Source: Chloromonas sp. AAM2
Taxonomy: Eukaryota; Chlorophyta; Chlorophyceae; Chlamydomonadales; Chlamydomonadaceae
Assembly: GCA_004335635.1 (NCBI GenBank)
Contig: QAXH01003518.1
Coordinates: 1 to 17,312 of the forward strand
DNA: 17,312 nucleotides
Reading direction: 5' to 3'
Position 1 is the first letter of the stretch; every line of letters starts with the position of its first letter. The notes beneath the pieces are model-generated. The model saw only the letters and a program-made list of their open reading frames with translations, was not told where the DNA came from and searched no databases. Shown here piece by piece: positions 1 to 10,004 of the stretch. Position numbers and translations under genes: made by a program.

Positions 1-1566
1 CAGCCGCTGTAACTTCACGCCAACAGCCGTCATGAGAGACGCTCGCTCGTCTGCCATGGGCTGAGCGCCTGCCTCGTCTGCCATCCTGCACAGAACAGTG
101 CTCGCAGGCGTGAGGGATGTTGCGGCAACACAAACCCTACCGCGCTGACAAACAGTGGGATTGTGAGGCTGCACAACGACTCTGATCGGTGATCAATCTT
201 TTTGCTTCAGAAACCCTGTGCACACCACAACACATCCCGTGCTCAGCAGAGCTGGGCTGTGACTCATGGCGAAGCAGAAATTCCACAGTACCCAACTCTG
301 CTCGCCGAGTGTCTCACCTTGCCTAAGACAAAAGCTCTGACATAGGCTGCCGTGTCAATGGCACGCTCGGAATGGAAGCACGCTGCGTCGATTCAACCAG
401 TTCGAGACAAGTCTCGAAGTGCAGGCCGGCACACCTCAGGTGCAAGGGCCGCAAAAGACAAATCACTGCATTTGACACACAGCTTGTTGTTTCGTGAGGT
501 GTGCAAGTGCCGCCGACCACGAACGGTTTGGTGGCTTTCGCATGCGCAGCCTGTAGCGTTCCCCGTGCACACATGGTTACCGTGACCGCATGAGCTCTCA
601 TGCATGTTCAAACATCTATACCCAAGGCAAAAGCAATTTGAGTCCCGCCTGTAACAGTCTACCCAAGCACCGGCGTCCGTGCACCTTTTCACCCATGCTC
701 CATGGGACCCATGGCTACACAGACTCCGGGCCAAATTCTGCAGCTCAACCCAGAGGCAAACCTCTATGGCCTATATTCAGCACTCATAAAGCAAGGCCCA
801 AACCCCTGTGTGCCCACCCCCTGGGGATGTCGCCCCCAAAGGACCCTCAGCCTTGCCCCCCGGGGGGCATGGCTTATTACAGACACACAGATGTGCACTG
901 TGTGCACTGCCATCATAGTGTGGTTCAGCAGCCTGTTCTGACGGTTCGCGTACTGGTCCAGGACGTACAGCTGACGGTGCAGGCAGCCTGGCAGTGGGTG
1001 CAGTTAGAACTGGCAGGCAGCCGGAGAACATGATGCAACGCCAGTTTGGAAAAATCACGTACTGCGGCATACCTTCAGTTTTTTGCAGATGGAGCTGACC
1101 TATTTATAACTGCCCCTCGTGACTCACATACTGATTTGGCACATGGATACTGATGTGCGTGCAGAACCGCCCCAACCTGCTGCGGCGCGGCATCCATCCC
1201 AAACTGGGGCGGATGGAGGTTGGCACGTCCATCCCGAAGTGAAGATGATTGTAGCGTGACATGATGGTCAGGGCAGTGGGGCTCAGGCTGCCTGCAGTGC
1301 TGCTGTGGGGGCATGCCACTGCGGCCTTACACACTGCAGGGTGTACAGCCAGCCACACTGCCTATGGTGGCTGTCCGAGCTCTTTGGATGGAGCCACTGT
1401 AGTACGTCTCTCTCTCCAGAGCGATGTATATAACCAGTTAAGGCTAGAAGGGTAAACCTTTGCAGACCTTCCCCACACTGGTTACAGACACACAGACACG
1501 GAATGATATCTGGCGGTTGTACATGTTCAAGTCATGGCTAACAACTCAGACACACACAAGGGGGCT

Positions 1567-1787
1567 ATGGATTCACACAAGAAAAAAGAAGTTTGCCAGT
1601 TCTGGGATAGTTCTTGCGTCTGATACTCGAACGACCTGTGGAACCGCCTGTCCCGAACGATTTGAAACCTGTGGGTGAGTTTGTAACCTTCTGTTTTGCA
1701 CACCTTCAAAGCACACAGAGTGGAACTGGGTACCTTAAAGGAACTGTCCCAGAATTGGCAAACTTCTTTTTCGTTGTGTGAATCCAT
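1567..1787. repeat. Imperfect 47-nt inverted repeat, 127-nt loop
   Basis: The left arm (1567-1613) and right arm (1741-1787) are reverse complements with about 43 of 47 positions matching. Similarity stops abruptly at both arm ends. The shared core includes AAGAAGTTTGCCA. A transcript would fold into a long hairpin. It could be a MITE-like element, an inverted duplication of a repeat, or a small-RNA hairpin. No transposase motif or clear target-site duplication was seen. Confidence 0.75.
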
Positions 1788-2013
1788 TGCCACGGTTGCT
1801 GTATTTGAATGGCAGAGTGCAGGCACTAGGGCTACATGCGGACAAGGAACTGCGGACAGGAGGGACCAATCAGACTCCGGCGGCAAACACACTAGTTTGG
1901 GCAGAGAACTGCATGTGTGCTCTATGTTGATGGCTATGCTCTATGCTGCACACGAGATTTGAGGCTCCATAACTGGTTCTACCTGCTCTGAACATCTGAT
2001 GGCGCTGCGGGTG

Positions 2014-2047
2014 GCCCCCTCTTCTCAGGGGCCCCCTCTTCTCAGGG
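2014..2047. repeat. 17-nt perfect tandem duplication
   Basis: The unit GGCCCCCTCTTCTCAGG occurs twice head to tail (2014-2030 and 2031-2047). It lies in the gene-free left region. No function is evident. Confidence 0.85.
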
Positions 2048-2429
2048 GCGCCCAAACCCTTCTGACCAAGTGGCGTGACAGGTACTTATGACAGCTCTCT
2101 TATCATGGCACCAGTACCCAGAAAAAGGCAACCACAGGTAAAGCAACCTCCGCTGTCTCAGTGGCGTTCCCCTCGCTTGTGTGAGACGTTCTCATGGCTG
2201 CTCGCTCTGACACACTCTGACGCGTCATTATACAACTTTCAGGTCATTGCACCACGGGGTGGACACGAGATCAAGGTAACAGGCACTCCATTGTTCAGGA
2301 CACTCATCATGCCAGTGTTACTTGCAAGCGAGCTCACAGCTCAACACCACTGCTATACAATTGTATGTGGGCATCAAGCATCTGAGGCAATTGAGACATG
2401 ATTGGCTTTGTGTCTCAAGGCACGACATC

Positions 2430-2434
2430 TTACA
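2430..2434 (-). terminator. Putative poly(A) signal of the ASC-1/AlkB gene
   Basis: The minus strand reads TGTAA here, the usual polyadenylation signal of chlorophyte algae. It lies 316 nt past the stop codon at 2750-2752, a normal 3' UTR length for such genomes. A five-base motif is weak evidence alone. Confidence 0.45.
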
Positions 2435-2749
2435 AACCAACGCTCTGCTTGTTGAGGAAGGGCAAGCACAGGGGTAACCAGCCAGGTTGTGCACTGGCCT
2501 CGCTTGTTCCAGGATTTGCATCACTTCCCCTGTAGCACAACAGCCTGGATACGTCACCAATGAACAGCGCTTGTCAGGAACACAGCACCTTATGTGGACG
2601 GGTGCTAGTGGTCTGGCTCTCCCAACATGTAAAGCCAGTTGTCCCCGAATTGATTCCAAACCAGGCCCAACTCAGGCCAGGCAGCCTGGCTGTACCCAAA
2701 TGCATCTGTAACTCATGACGCACATCGACAAATGTTTGGGACGTAGAGC

Positions 2750-5700
2750 TTAGAGCTGTCGGAAGGTCATGTTGATGCGTCCTGGCCTGAGGCCTGTGGC
2801 GGTGACGAGCTGAGCGGGTGCAGTGCCGGGGTAGATGGCGGGCACCTGCACAGCACCACACACATGCACTAAGTGTAGCTGCTTACATTACTCATGCGCT
2901 GGTCAAAGGGGTCACACAGAGAAGCGAGGTCTGCCCAAGCCAACTGAAGGTACATGATACTGAGGTGTAAGAACAATGAAGGCCGCATCACAGCCGATCA
3001 GGGTACAGAGGCGACAAAACACCCGCAGTCAAAAGACATGCTAAATAAGGCTCAGGCAAGGGCAAGCGGATGGCTGATCACAGATGCAAGACTCATGCAG
3101 AGGTGGGATGGGATTGCGTGCTGGCCACACACACCCCGTGGAAGACCAGGCGCGCAGGGCCACCAAACACAAGCACGTCACCCGACTTGAGCCGCACAGC
3201 CTGTGCATTTTCCTGTGCAGGCAAAAGCAGGCGGCATAGTGAAGCACTAAGTGCGATACCTGCAAGATAAATGACCTGGTTTCGGGGCAATTGTGTGTAG
3301 GTGCACATAAGGGGTGCAAGCAGAAACACACTGATACGTAATAGTGCATGTAGCCTACAAGCAGGCGGCAATACAAGTCGACAACGTGAATTTTGCTCAT
3401 CTGTGTCAAGGTGCTCACAGGCTGTGTAAGCATGCATCTTTGTCTAATCACGCGCTAGGGTCAATGTGGCCTACCTCATCCGGTCCCATGCCAAAGAGGA
3501 AATCACACGTGTCGCCAATGGAAAAGGACACCACAGGGGTGCCACGCCGCAAACTTTCACTCGTTTCATCCCTGTCCTGTCAACAACAAACACATGCAAC
3601 AGGCCTAGTCAGCTTCAAGTTGACGGGCGCGCAGTGCCTGATTTCTTTACTATGGGAAGGCAGGGCGTGCTTCTGTTCCATCCCACCACCAGACAGTTTA
3701 ATCCCACAAGCAGAGAACTCAACGGGTTCCAGCTGGCATGAAGCTTGTCTTATGGTAGGCCCTGATAATGGGCCAATGGCAAGCGAGTCAGGCTGCCGCA
3801 AAATGTACATGCAGAGGTTGAAGCAGTGGCAGCTAACTGGCGTCAGGATCTCACTTGATGCAGTCCCAGACGGCCGGTCTTGTCATAATAGTTGACCAGG
3901 CAGATGTCAGGACTCAGGGAGGGGAGTGTCACGCCCTGACTCTTCTCAGCCTGGGAAGCAAATGGAACAGCAACCGAAGCGATTGGGCTCGACTCGATTG
4001 GGCGCGAACTCGAAGCGAGAGAAAGAGAGAGAGAGAGAGATTGTTGCTGGCTGTTGCTACGTACGTATGTTGCCACATAATATGCCAATTGCAGTGTGTC
4101 CTGCTAGGTGGCTGCTGGTGTTCGTTCTTGCTTGTGAGGCTGCTGTTTCTACTCCGTTGCACAGTTCTGGGTGGTCATTTGATCAGCTGGGCCCGCCTTT
4201 GTACGTGTGAGAGCCTCTGCCTTTTCTTATACAAGCTCCCTTGGTACGCGACCACAGCTCTGCCAGACAGCACACCAGGCCGCACCTGTTGGCTGGCAGC
4301 GTTCAGCGCCTGCGCGCACAGCTCCTGGAAGCGGGCGGGCAGGGCGGGCGGGGCGCAGCCGTCAAACACGCGCACGCGCTCATAGCTGTGTGTGCGCGGC
4401 TCCCAGTGAAGGCCTGAGGCCAGGGCATGAACACATGGCAAGGCTTGCATTCCATCAGGTATCCAGTACTGCTGCAAGAGCTCACAGCCGTAGTGACCAC
4501 ATGGGCTGCAGTGAGGGCATGGGCAGATAGCAAGGCTGGCAGCCCAGGAACAAGGTCATGTACACTTCCTATGCGCAACAGAACACAAAAGCCAAAATCA
4601 GAAGCGGACAGTCGACAGCAAAGTGGAAAAAGGTTTGGTGAAGGTGAAGGATTGGCACGCATGTTCGCTCGAGTGCTGTGAATGGCCTGCCAGGAGGCTG
4701 TGATGCTCAGTTGGATGGTGGGCCCTGCACTCACCAAGACACATCATGCGTAAGTGCATGACGCGGCCATGGCCGTACGTTGGCTGGTAGAATCCGCCTT
4801 GTGCGCTGCCCAGCTCCCTGCAAACACAAGTGCAAGGTTTCACGCAGCGGCAGTGGTGGGAACAGGGGGTGGATGGATGCAAGACAATAGATGCAAGACA
4901 ATGGATGCAAGACAGGCCAGCAGTGCAAAACAATCTGCTGAATGGATATACAACCATGGGATATACAACCATGGGATTTGTTGTGCGTGTGGTCTGCCTT
5001 AAAGCATGCGCCCGCACAAGGCGCCTAATCATCAGAATGTGCTCAAGCTTACACTTGCGGTACATGCACCGCTGTGCCTGCCAACGCGACCATCAAAGCG
5101 GTTCCTCCTTGTGCGATGCATGTGGAGCTTCTACTTGTCATTGAACAAGAATGTGCACAAGTGCCCGCGCCTGAGTGCTCTCACCGGAGTGCTCTCACCG
5201 GAGTGCTCTCACCGGAGTGCTCTCACCGGAGTGCTCTCACCTGAGTGCCCTGACCAGCTCTTCTTGCACGGCCAGAGATAGCCACCCGCGCAGCAGCACC
5301 ATACCGGGGGGCAGAGCTGCTGGGTCTGTGACCTCACGCTCAAGCCTTCAGGGCAGGTGCGGCAGTGCAGTGTGTGCAGAGGGTGAGTGATTGAGTGAGT
5401 GAGTGATTGAGCGAGTGAGTGAGTGAGCGAGTGTTTTTTACATCGATATCGTCCAGTGCGACTAAATTCAACAGTACCGGGAGCACGATGAAGGACAGCC
5501 AACGATATCCAAGTGCAGATTTACTGCCAGTGTACCGAGAAACCGAAACGCACAAGGCCATACCCGATACCACAAGCAAGCACAAGCAAGCAAGTACATG
5601 CGTGGCACGGGCACCAGACCACCCTGTGACCTGGCAAAGGCATACATCATCATTCTTTCAAGCATCTCTTGCATTTGCATGCCCTCTTATGGCCTGGCAA

Positions 5701-8700
5701 AGGGCATGTGTTTTCACTGGCACTGACTCACGTTGGCTGTTTTATTTTCGTTCCTAAACATAAACGCCCTGCTGCAATCTCAACCCGTCCCTGCATTGGC
5801 TCACGTTGGCAGGGATGTGGGTGCGGGCGGTGGTGCGAGGCCCACATACTCGGGCGGGCACAAGTCAAACGGGGTACTGGCCTCCGCAGCTAGTATGGCA
5901 GCCTCCACCTCGGAATGAAGCACCTGCACATTGGATACCACTCGGACAACAATCACTGACTGGAACATTGCACCCCTGCTCACAGAGCAGTCTCATGAGC
6001 GGCTCATGGCTGATGCAGTGTCAGTTGCAGATAAACGCGGCACGCAGCAAATTGATGCTTTGAACCTCGCACTGGGCTTGGCTTGCTTCATTCGTACGCA
6101 CTCTTCTTTCGTACCAACGTTCCTACGCTGTTTGCGTAGCTGTACAATTGCCAGATTGCGGAACATGCGCAATCACATTTGTCCACAAGCCTTTGAACCA
6201 GCATTACAGCACGCACACATTGACGATAGACATACCCTGGAAGCGGCTCTGCATGGCTTGAAGCTCACAGTCTACAATGCAAAGCAATCTGTGATAGGCT
6301 TACGAAACATGCGCACATACCTGTGTTTCAAACTCATCAAACACTTCTGCCAGGTTATCTTGCAAGCGAGGCACTTGAGGCCCCGTTCGACTGCCATTTG
6401 GTGCATGGCCATTGGCACGTGCATGACTGCTGCTGCTTCCCTTGTTGGCGTGAGAGGGCGCGGCTTGCCGAACGAACCGCGGTGCGCTGGTTGGGATGTT
6501 CGGATTGGCCATCGCGCGCAGATTTCGCAAGTCCTGCGCCGATCGCTGCATAACATGCTGCAGTGCCCCTGGATCGTCGGTGGACACCTGCTGCTGCGCC
6601 GCTGCACGTGCTGTCTCTTCCTTGGACGCCTCCCACATTGCGCCTTTGGTGTTGACAGCCCTTGGGTCATAGGCCCCCAGCACCTCGTCCCCGCCTGTGC
6701 GGAAGGAAGGCGCAGCGTTGTTGAGCGTGTTTGCCGCATCTGCCACCAGCACTCGGCGGCCCATGAGGTCGATGGTGATGGCGACGCGCTGACGCCGAGC
6801 GGCCTCAGCCTCCTGCTCTACACGCCTGCATCGTTTGGAAGTACTATGCAGGAATTAGTTTGAGCGATCAAATCGAATGAGTGATTGATTACAGTAAATA
6901 CAGGTCACATCATAAGCAAAAAAAGGGTCAGGGGTGTCATTACATCACCTGGCCCCCCAATGGCGGAACAGGAAAATGCTGGTGATGTGATCACCAACCC
7001 CACCACAGGCAGTGCCGAGTGGCCTTTCACTCACCTGCGCTCGCGCATTTGCTGCCTCTCTGAGTCGGACAGCCAGGCATTGGTTTCCAACTCAAAGTAG
7101 TCCGACTGGTCATCAATCACCTGCACAAAATGAAAACGCACAACAAGCGTGCAGGTAGCTCAGAAATCCAGCTGCCGATGTCATGTCCTCGACAGCCAGC
7201 TCCGACCACCCACAGGATCATCACAGCTGTGATCATAGCGTGTCCTGGTCTGGTGAACCTGAACGTGTTCGTTGCTTGATGCAGCGCTGCGCACTGCATG
7301 GGTCTGCCAGGTCAGCACGTGCACTCATGTAGCCACTTGATAAATCCAACATGCGTACTTGTAAGAAGCGCCGGTCGATAACACCAGCCTTGTGTGCACA
7401 CGTGCGTTGTGCTTGACACGCACCTGTGTACGTTTGGCACTGCGGGCACAACAGCACGATACAAGATAAATGTTGTTTGTGGCAGGCAAACTTGCTAGCC
7501 AACAGTTTTCAGCTGCAGTTGCTGTGCTCCCTCACCTCTCTCTGTCGTATTGCACCAGTCGGTTTTTAAACGCCACAGCGGCTGCATCAGCCGCAGTGCT
7601 AGCCGACGCGCAGGGTGATGCGGTGGCGTCCGGGTTGGCTGTGCTGGGCAGCAGGGGGGCGGTGGCGGTGGCGCGCTGTGGGCTGGGTGTGACGGAGGGG
7701 GAGGGGGAGGGGGGCGCCGGGGCGGCTGCGGGGCTGGTGGTGGTGGGCAAGGGGGAGCGGGTCAGCGACACCTGCCGACCGCAGAACGTACACTGGCCCT
7801 TGCGCTCTGCACCAGCAACGCATACCCTAACTGTCAGTCATGCCGGGCGTAGGGTACGCCACGTCCCATCTGTACATCTATCCATCTGTCCATCCATCTA
7901 TCTGTCCATCCATCCATCTATCCATCTATCCATCCATCTACCTATCGATCTATTTGTCCATCCATCCATCCATCCATCCATCCATCTGTCTATCCATCCA
8001 TCTACCTATCCATCCATCTGTCTATCCATCCATCTATCTATCCATAGATAGGGCATGCGGCCGGCGAGGGCAACTGTTCAGCGACCGCTCACATGTTACA
8101 TATGAAGGGTTGTGCAATCACATAAGGGCTAGCAAGTGCTCTCCCAGGACTGTAAGACACGTTGTGCAAGAGCGTGCAATGGTAAGGGCTGCGAATGCCG
8201 GGAAGGAAAGATGTGCAGCGACATGGCTCACACAAGATGTGCAAGAACTCTACGAATAAAAAGCTGTGCAATCACTTTAAGAGCAAGTAAGGGCTCACCG
8301 AGAAACTTGATGACATCTGGATTGGTTGTGTTGCGGCGGTCAAAAATCCTGCAATGAGGGAGCACAGGCTAGTATCTGGCAGGGCTGCTGGCTGGTGCTT
8401 GATCCGTTGCTACACACTGATGGGTTGGCCTAACCAGTGTGCCGCGGCAGAGTGAGTGCCAGCTGTGTTGAGCATACATGCGCTTGTGAAAGCAAAGCTG
8501 CAGCGTTCCTCTACTCTGAACACAAATCTCTGGGATCACCCAAACCAAAGTTGCTTATTCGCAAACATCAGATGAAATGATACCCACCTGCCGCAGCCCA
8601 GACAGTTGACCACTAACCGCTCCTCTCCTGTGGGCGCTACCGCTGTGCCGGCACCCGTCCCCGTGCCAGACGCCTTGGATCCACCTGGGATGCATGCATG

Positions 8701-10004
8701 CAGGTCATGGTGCCATGTGGTGAGGGGTGTGGTGTGGAGCCACACAGCATCAGCTGCAAGAGGGCCAGAGGAACCCGGAGGTGGCGCAGATAATAGGCAA
8801 GTTCAACAGTCTCAGTGTCAGGCCTCTGGCGTTCATAGCACTGCCTGCCGACCGGCAGACCACAGGCTGGACTGAATGTGGTTGGGCAGCCCACTGAGCA
8901 TGCAGCTATCAGATTGCCACTTCATATGTGGCTCCATGGGTAGATCCTTGGCGAGTCGGTCAGAGCCAACCTGCTTCTACTTCCTGTCTTACCTGCGGTT
9001 TTGATTTTCCCTCCCTGCTTGAATATCCCCATGACCTTGTTGCCGCCCGGTGCTGCGGGGCTTGACTTGCTGTTTGCCTCCGCTGCTTCTGCAGCCTTCC
9101 GCTGAAGGGCCCCTTGCTCTGCACCGGCAGCAAGAATGCATCTGATGTCAAGCACACGTGTGCACTGCCTCTGACAGCAGCTGCCCGTGGCCTTGGGCAT
9201 GGATGGGGTGGCTACAATCCGGCATCGAGTGCGCCAGATCCGCAGACGCAGCAGTCCACTGTAAGCATATGGGTGATAACCTCGAATAAGACGTGAGGCT
9301 GCCAATTGTACCAGGATCAGCACCTTGCTTTGCACAAGCCACTACAAGAGTCGGATTGAAACTCATCACAAATTATTCCCAAGAACTTTGATAATGATAA
9401 CCTTGCTTGTTGCAGTTTCCAGTCCAGTGCCAAATTCGTGCAGTGTGGGCCGGCCTGCTCACCCAGGCGCTGGCCAGGCCTCCGCTCGCCTCACACTGTC
9501 CCAACCCTGCACCATATTACCTGAACCCATGCCATACAACACACACTGCACACCCATCGGTTGATGCCTCCATGCCCATGCCCATGCCACGCTTACCTGC
9601 ATCCCGTGCTTTCAGGAAAGAGTTGATGGCGATGTTGGCCGCGCTCCGGACGACAAGGTCAGGAGGCAGGTAGGCCTGCAAGGACAATCACAAGACGACG
9701 TGCTGCATGTACCATGTCATTGCCAGCTGCCGGCTGTCTGAGCTTGCGTGTACCTGACCCTGACCTGCGTGCACATGCGACAACTTGGCTGTGCATGGCA
9801 TGCACTGCATGAGCATGACGATGGACTGGCATGCACATCAGCAACCCGTGGAAGGTGTGGTACCTCGACGATGCCATGGATTTCTTGACGTCCGCTCTGA
9901 GCGATGGTGTCTACAACAGAAGACACCGTGCCGCGATCCCAATCCAGAAGAAGCCGTCCCAGTTCATCCGCCAGATCGTCGATCGTCTCCACATCCTTGC
10001 CCAT
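2750..10004 (-). CDS. ASC-1 (TRIP4)-like / AlkB dioxygenase fusion, 727 aa
   Basis: Exons on the minus strand: 10004-9864, 9675-9597, 9118-8993, 8684-8588, 8348-8299, 7806-7536, 7423-7402 (tentative), 7120-7035, 6825-6321, 5923-5805, 5345-5241, 4817-4735, 4413-4286, 3950-3855, 3576-3475, 3212-3135, 2845-2750. They total 2184 nt, in frame throughout, all with GT-AG introns. The start ATG is preceded 15 nt upstream by an in-frame TAG. Residues 1-459 resemble activating signal cointegrator 1 and 460-727 a plant ALKBH1-like 2-oxoglutarate/Fe(II) dioxygenase. ASC-1 belongs to the ASCC complex (transcription coactivation, alkylation repair, ribosome quality control); AlkB enzymes demethylate nucleic acids oxidatively. 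The join between halves (intron 5924-6320) has canonical sites and phase 0, with a length typical of this gene. A split into two adjacent genes remains possible because an in-frame stop (6300-6302) and a TGTAA (6204-6208) lie in that intron. Both families are fairly certain; the fusion is inferred. Confidence 0.65.
4017..4042. repeat. GA-rich microsatellite in an AlkB-half intron
   Basis: A run of GAGAGAGA-type repeats on the plus strand (CT-rich on the coding strand) lies in the intron 3951-4285, about 65-90 nt upstream of the acceptor that precedes the HQD exon. It may act as an extra pyrimidine tract; otherwise it is simple sequence. Confidence 0.8.
4876..4973. repeat. Two short tandem repeats in intron 4818-5240
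   Basis: Unit GATGCAAGACAATG occurs about 2.9 times from 4876 to 4915 (14-nt period), with one or two changes. Unit GGATATACAACCATG occurs twice perfectly at 4944-4973 (15-nt period). They share the intron with the 14-nt array at 5173-5242. Confidence 0.85.
5173..5242 (-). repeat. Five-copy 14-nt minisatellite copying a 5' splice site
   Basis: Five head-to-tail 14-nt units start at 5173, 5187, 5201, 5215 and 5229 on the plus strand (GAGTGCTCTCACCG). Read on the coding minus strand, each unit contains GTGAGAG, a consensus donor. The gene's own donor (exon end 5241, intron from 5240) is in the first unit. Use of any later donor adds an immediate in-frame TGA, so only the first keeps the AlkB frame open. 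Confidence 0.85.
5383..5433. repeat. GAGT/GATT tetranucleotide repeat
   Basis: About 12 units of GAGT with GATT and GAGC variants lie in the intron 5346-5804, roughly 40 nt upstream of its acceptor. On the coding strand this reads as CACT/CAAT, a pyrimidine-rich tract next to a weak CCTGAAG acceptor, and it may help define that splice site. Confidence 0.8.
6204..6208 (-). terminator. Candidate internal TGTAA poly(A) motif
   Basis: A TGTAA on the coding strand lies inside the intron joining the ASC-1 and AlkB halves, about 92 nt past the stop met if that intron is retained (6300-6302). If used, it would end a free ASC-1-like transcript. A five-base motif in a 397-nt intron is expected by chance fairly often. 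Confidence 0.25.
6321..10004 (-). other. TRIP4: ASC-1/TRIP4-like half (residues 1-459)
   Basis: The N-terminus (residues 1-75) aligns in pattern with the helical N-terminus of TRIP4 ([20 protein letters not shown] against the human region before its charged linker). Residues 116-178 carry a zinc motif, with NCLGCG then QCTFCG (Cys143, 146, 170, 173), matching part of the zf-C2HC5 finger. A Pro/Ser/Thr/Ala-rich linker follows (about 179-235), then [11 protein letters not shown], then [19 protein letters not shown], the best TRIP4 signature (human has VIDDESDYF). After it come a charged helix and [11 protein letters not shown] (human TIDFAGRKILE). A 505-nt exon then gives a low-complexity stretch ending [15 protein letters not shown]. 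There is no ASCH domain, which human TRIP4 has C-terminally. Identity as an ASC-1 homologue is confident; the partner complex in this organism is inferred. Confidence 0.85.
7872..8048. repeat. ATCC/ATCT tetranucleotide microsatellite
   Basis: About 175 nt of CATC/TATC/CATT-type tetranucleotides (plus strand CATCCATCTATC...) fill part of the intron 7807-8298. On the coding strand it is purine-rich GGAT/AGAT. It makes long spurious open frames on the plus strand. Confidence 0.93.

Larger units (their letters stand above)
1..2429. other. Intergenic region without recognisable gene
   Basis: No exon set, conserved protein motif, tRNA or rRNA could be supported on either strand. Open frames here are short, cysteine/histidine-rich in an unconserved way and lack similarity I recognise. 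The stretch carries short repeats (listed separately), notably the inverted repeat at 1567-1787 and the 17-nt tandem duplication at 2014-2047. The right edge is set by the putative poly(A) signal of the minus-strand gene. Confidence 0.6.
2750..5923 (-). other. AlkB-like 2OG-Fe(II) dioxygenase half (residues 460-727)
   Basis: Eight exons encode a full plant-type AlkB domain of the ALKBH1B/1C/1D-like group. In order: [39 protein letters not shown]...[59 protein letters not shown], and [10 protein letters not shown] before TAA. Iron ligands are His635 and Asp637 (HQD, split by the intron 3577-3854) and His695. The 2-oxoglutarate arginines are Arg719 and Arg725 in the R-x-N-x-T-x-R signature. All catalytic residues are present, so the enzyme should be active. 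The substrate (alkylated or methylated RNA or DNA bases) cannot be told from sequence. If it is a separate gene, its start would be the in-frame ATG at 5966-5968, reading through into the exon at 5923. Confidence 0.92.

Noticed and set aside
702..941. 79-codon plus-strand frame starting MGPMATQTPGQ
   Set aside because: It has a gene-like start but no similarity I can name, and it overlaps the G/C-run repeat shared with the far end of the window.
1168..1245. Short inverted CCGCCCCA/TGGGGCGG pair with repeated CCATCCC motifs
   Set aside because: The arms are only 8 nt and no larger structure or gene context supports a function.
3344..3895. 183-codon plus-strand open frame
   Set aside because: It lies antisense over two AlkB exons (3475-3576, 3855-3950) with correct splice sites and catalytic residues on the minus strand.
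5931..6863. 310-codon plus-strand open frame
   Set aside because: It runs antisense across the ASC-1 exon 6321-6825, which has clear family motifs on the minus strand. The plus-strand product shows no recognisable domain.
7872..8048. Regular spacing suggesting a CRISPR-like array
   Set aside because: It is a simple tetranucleotide microsatellite inside a eukaryotic intron, with no unique spacers.
7470..8051. 193-codon plus-strand open frame with Ser/Ile/His/Pro repeats
   Set aside because: It is made by the ATCC/ATCT microsatellite and the antisense of the Pro/Ala-rich ASC-1 exon.
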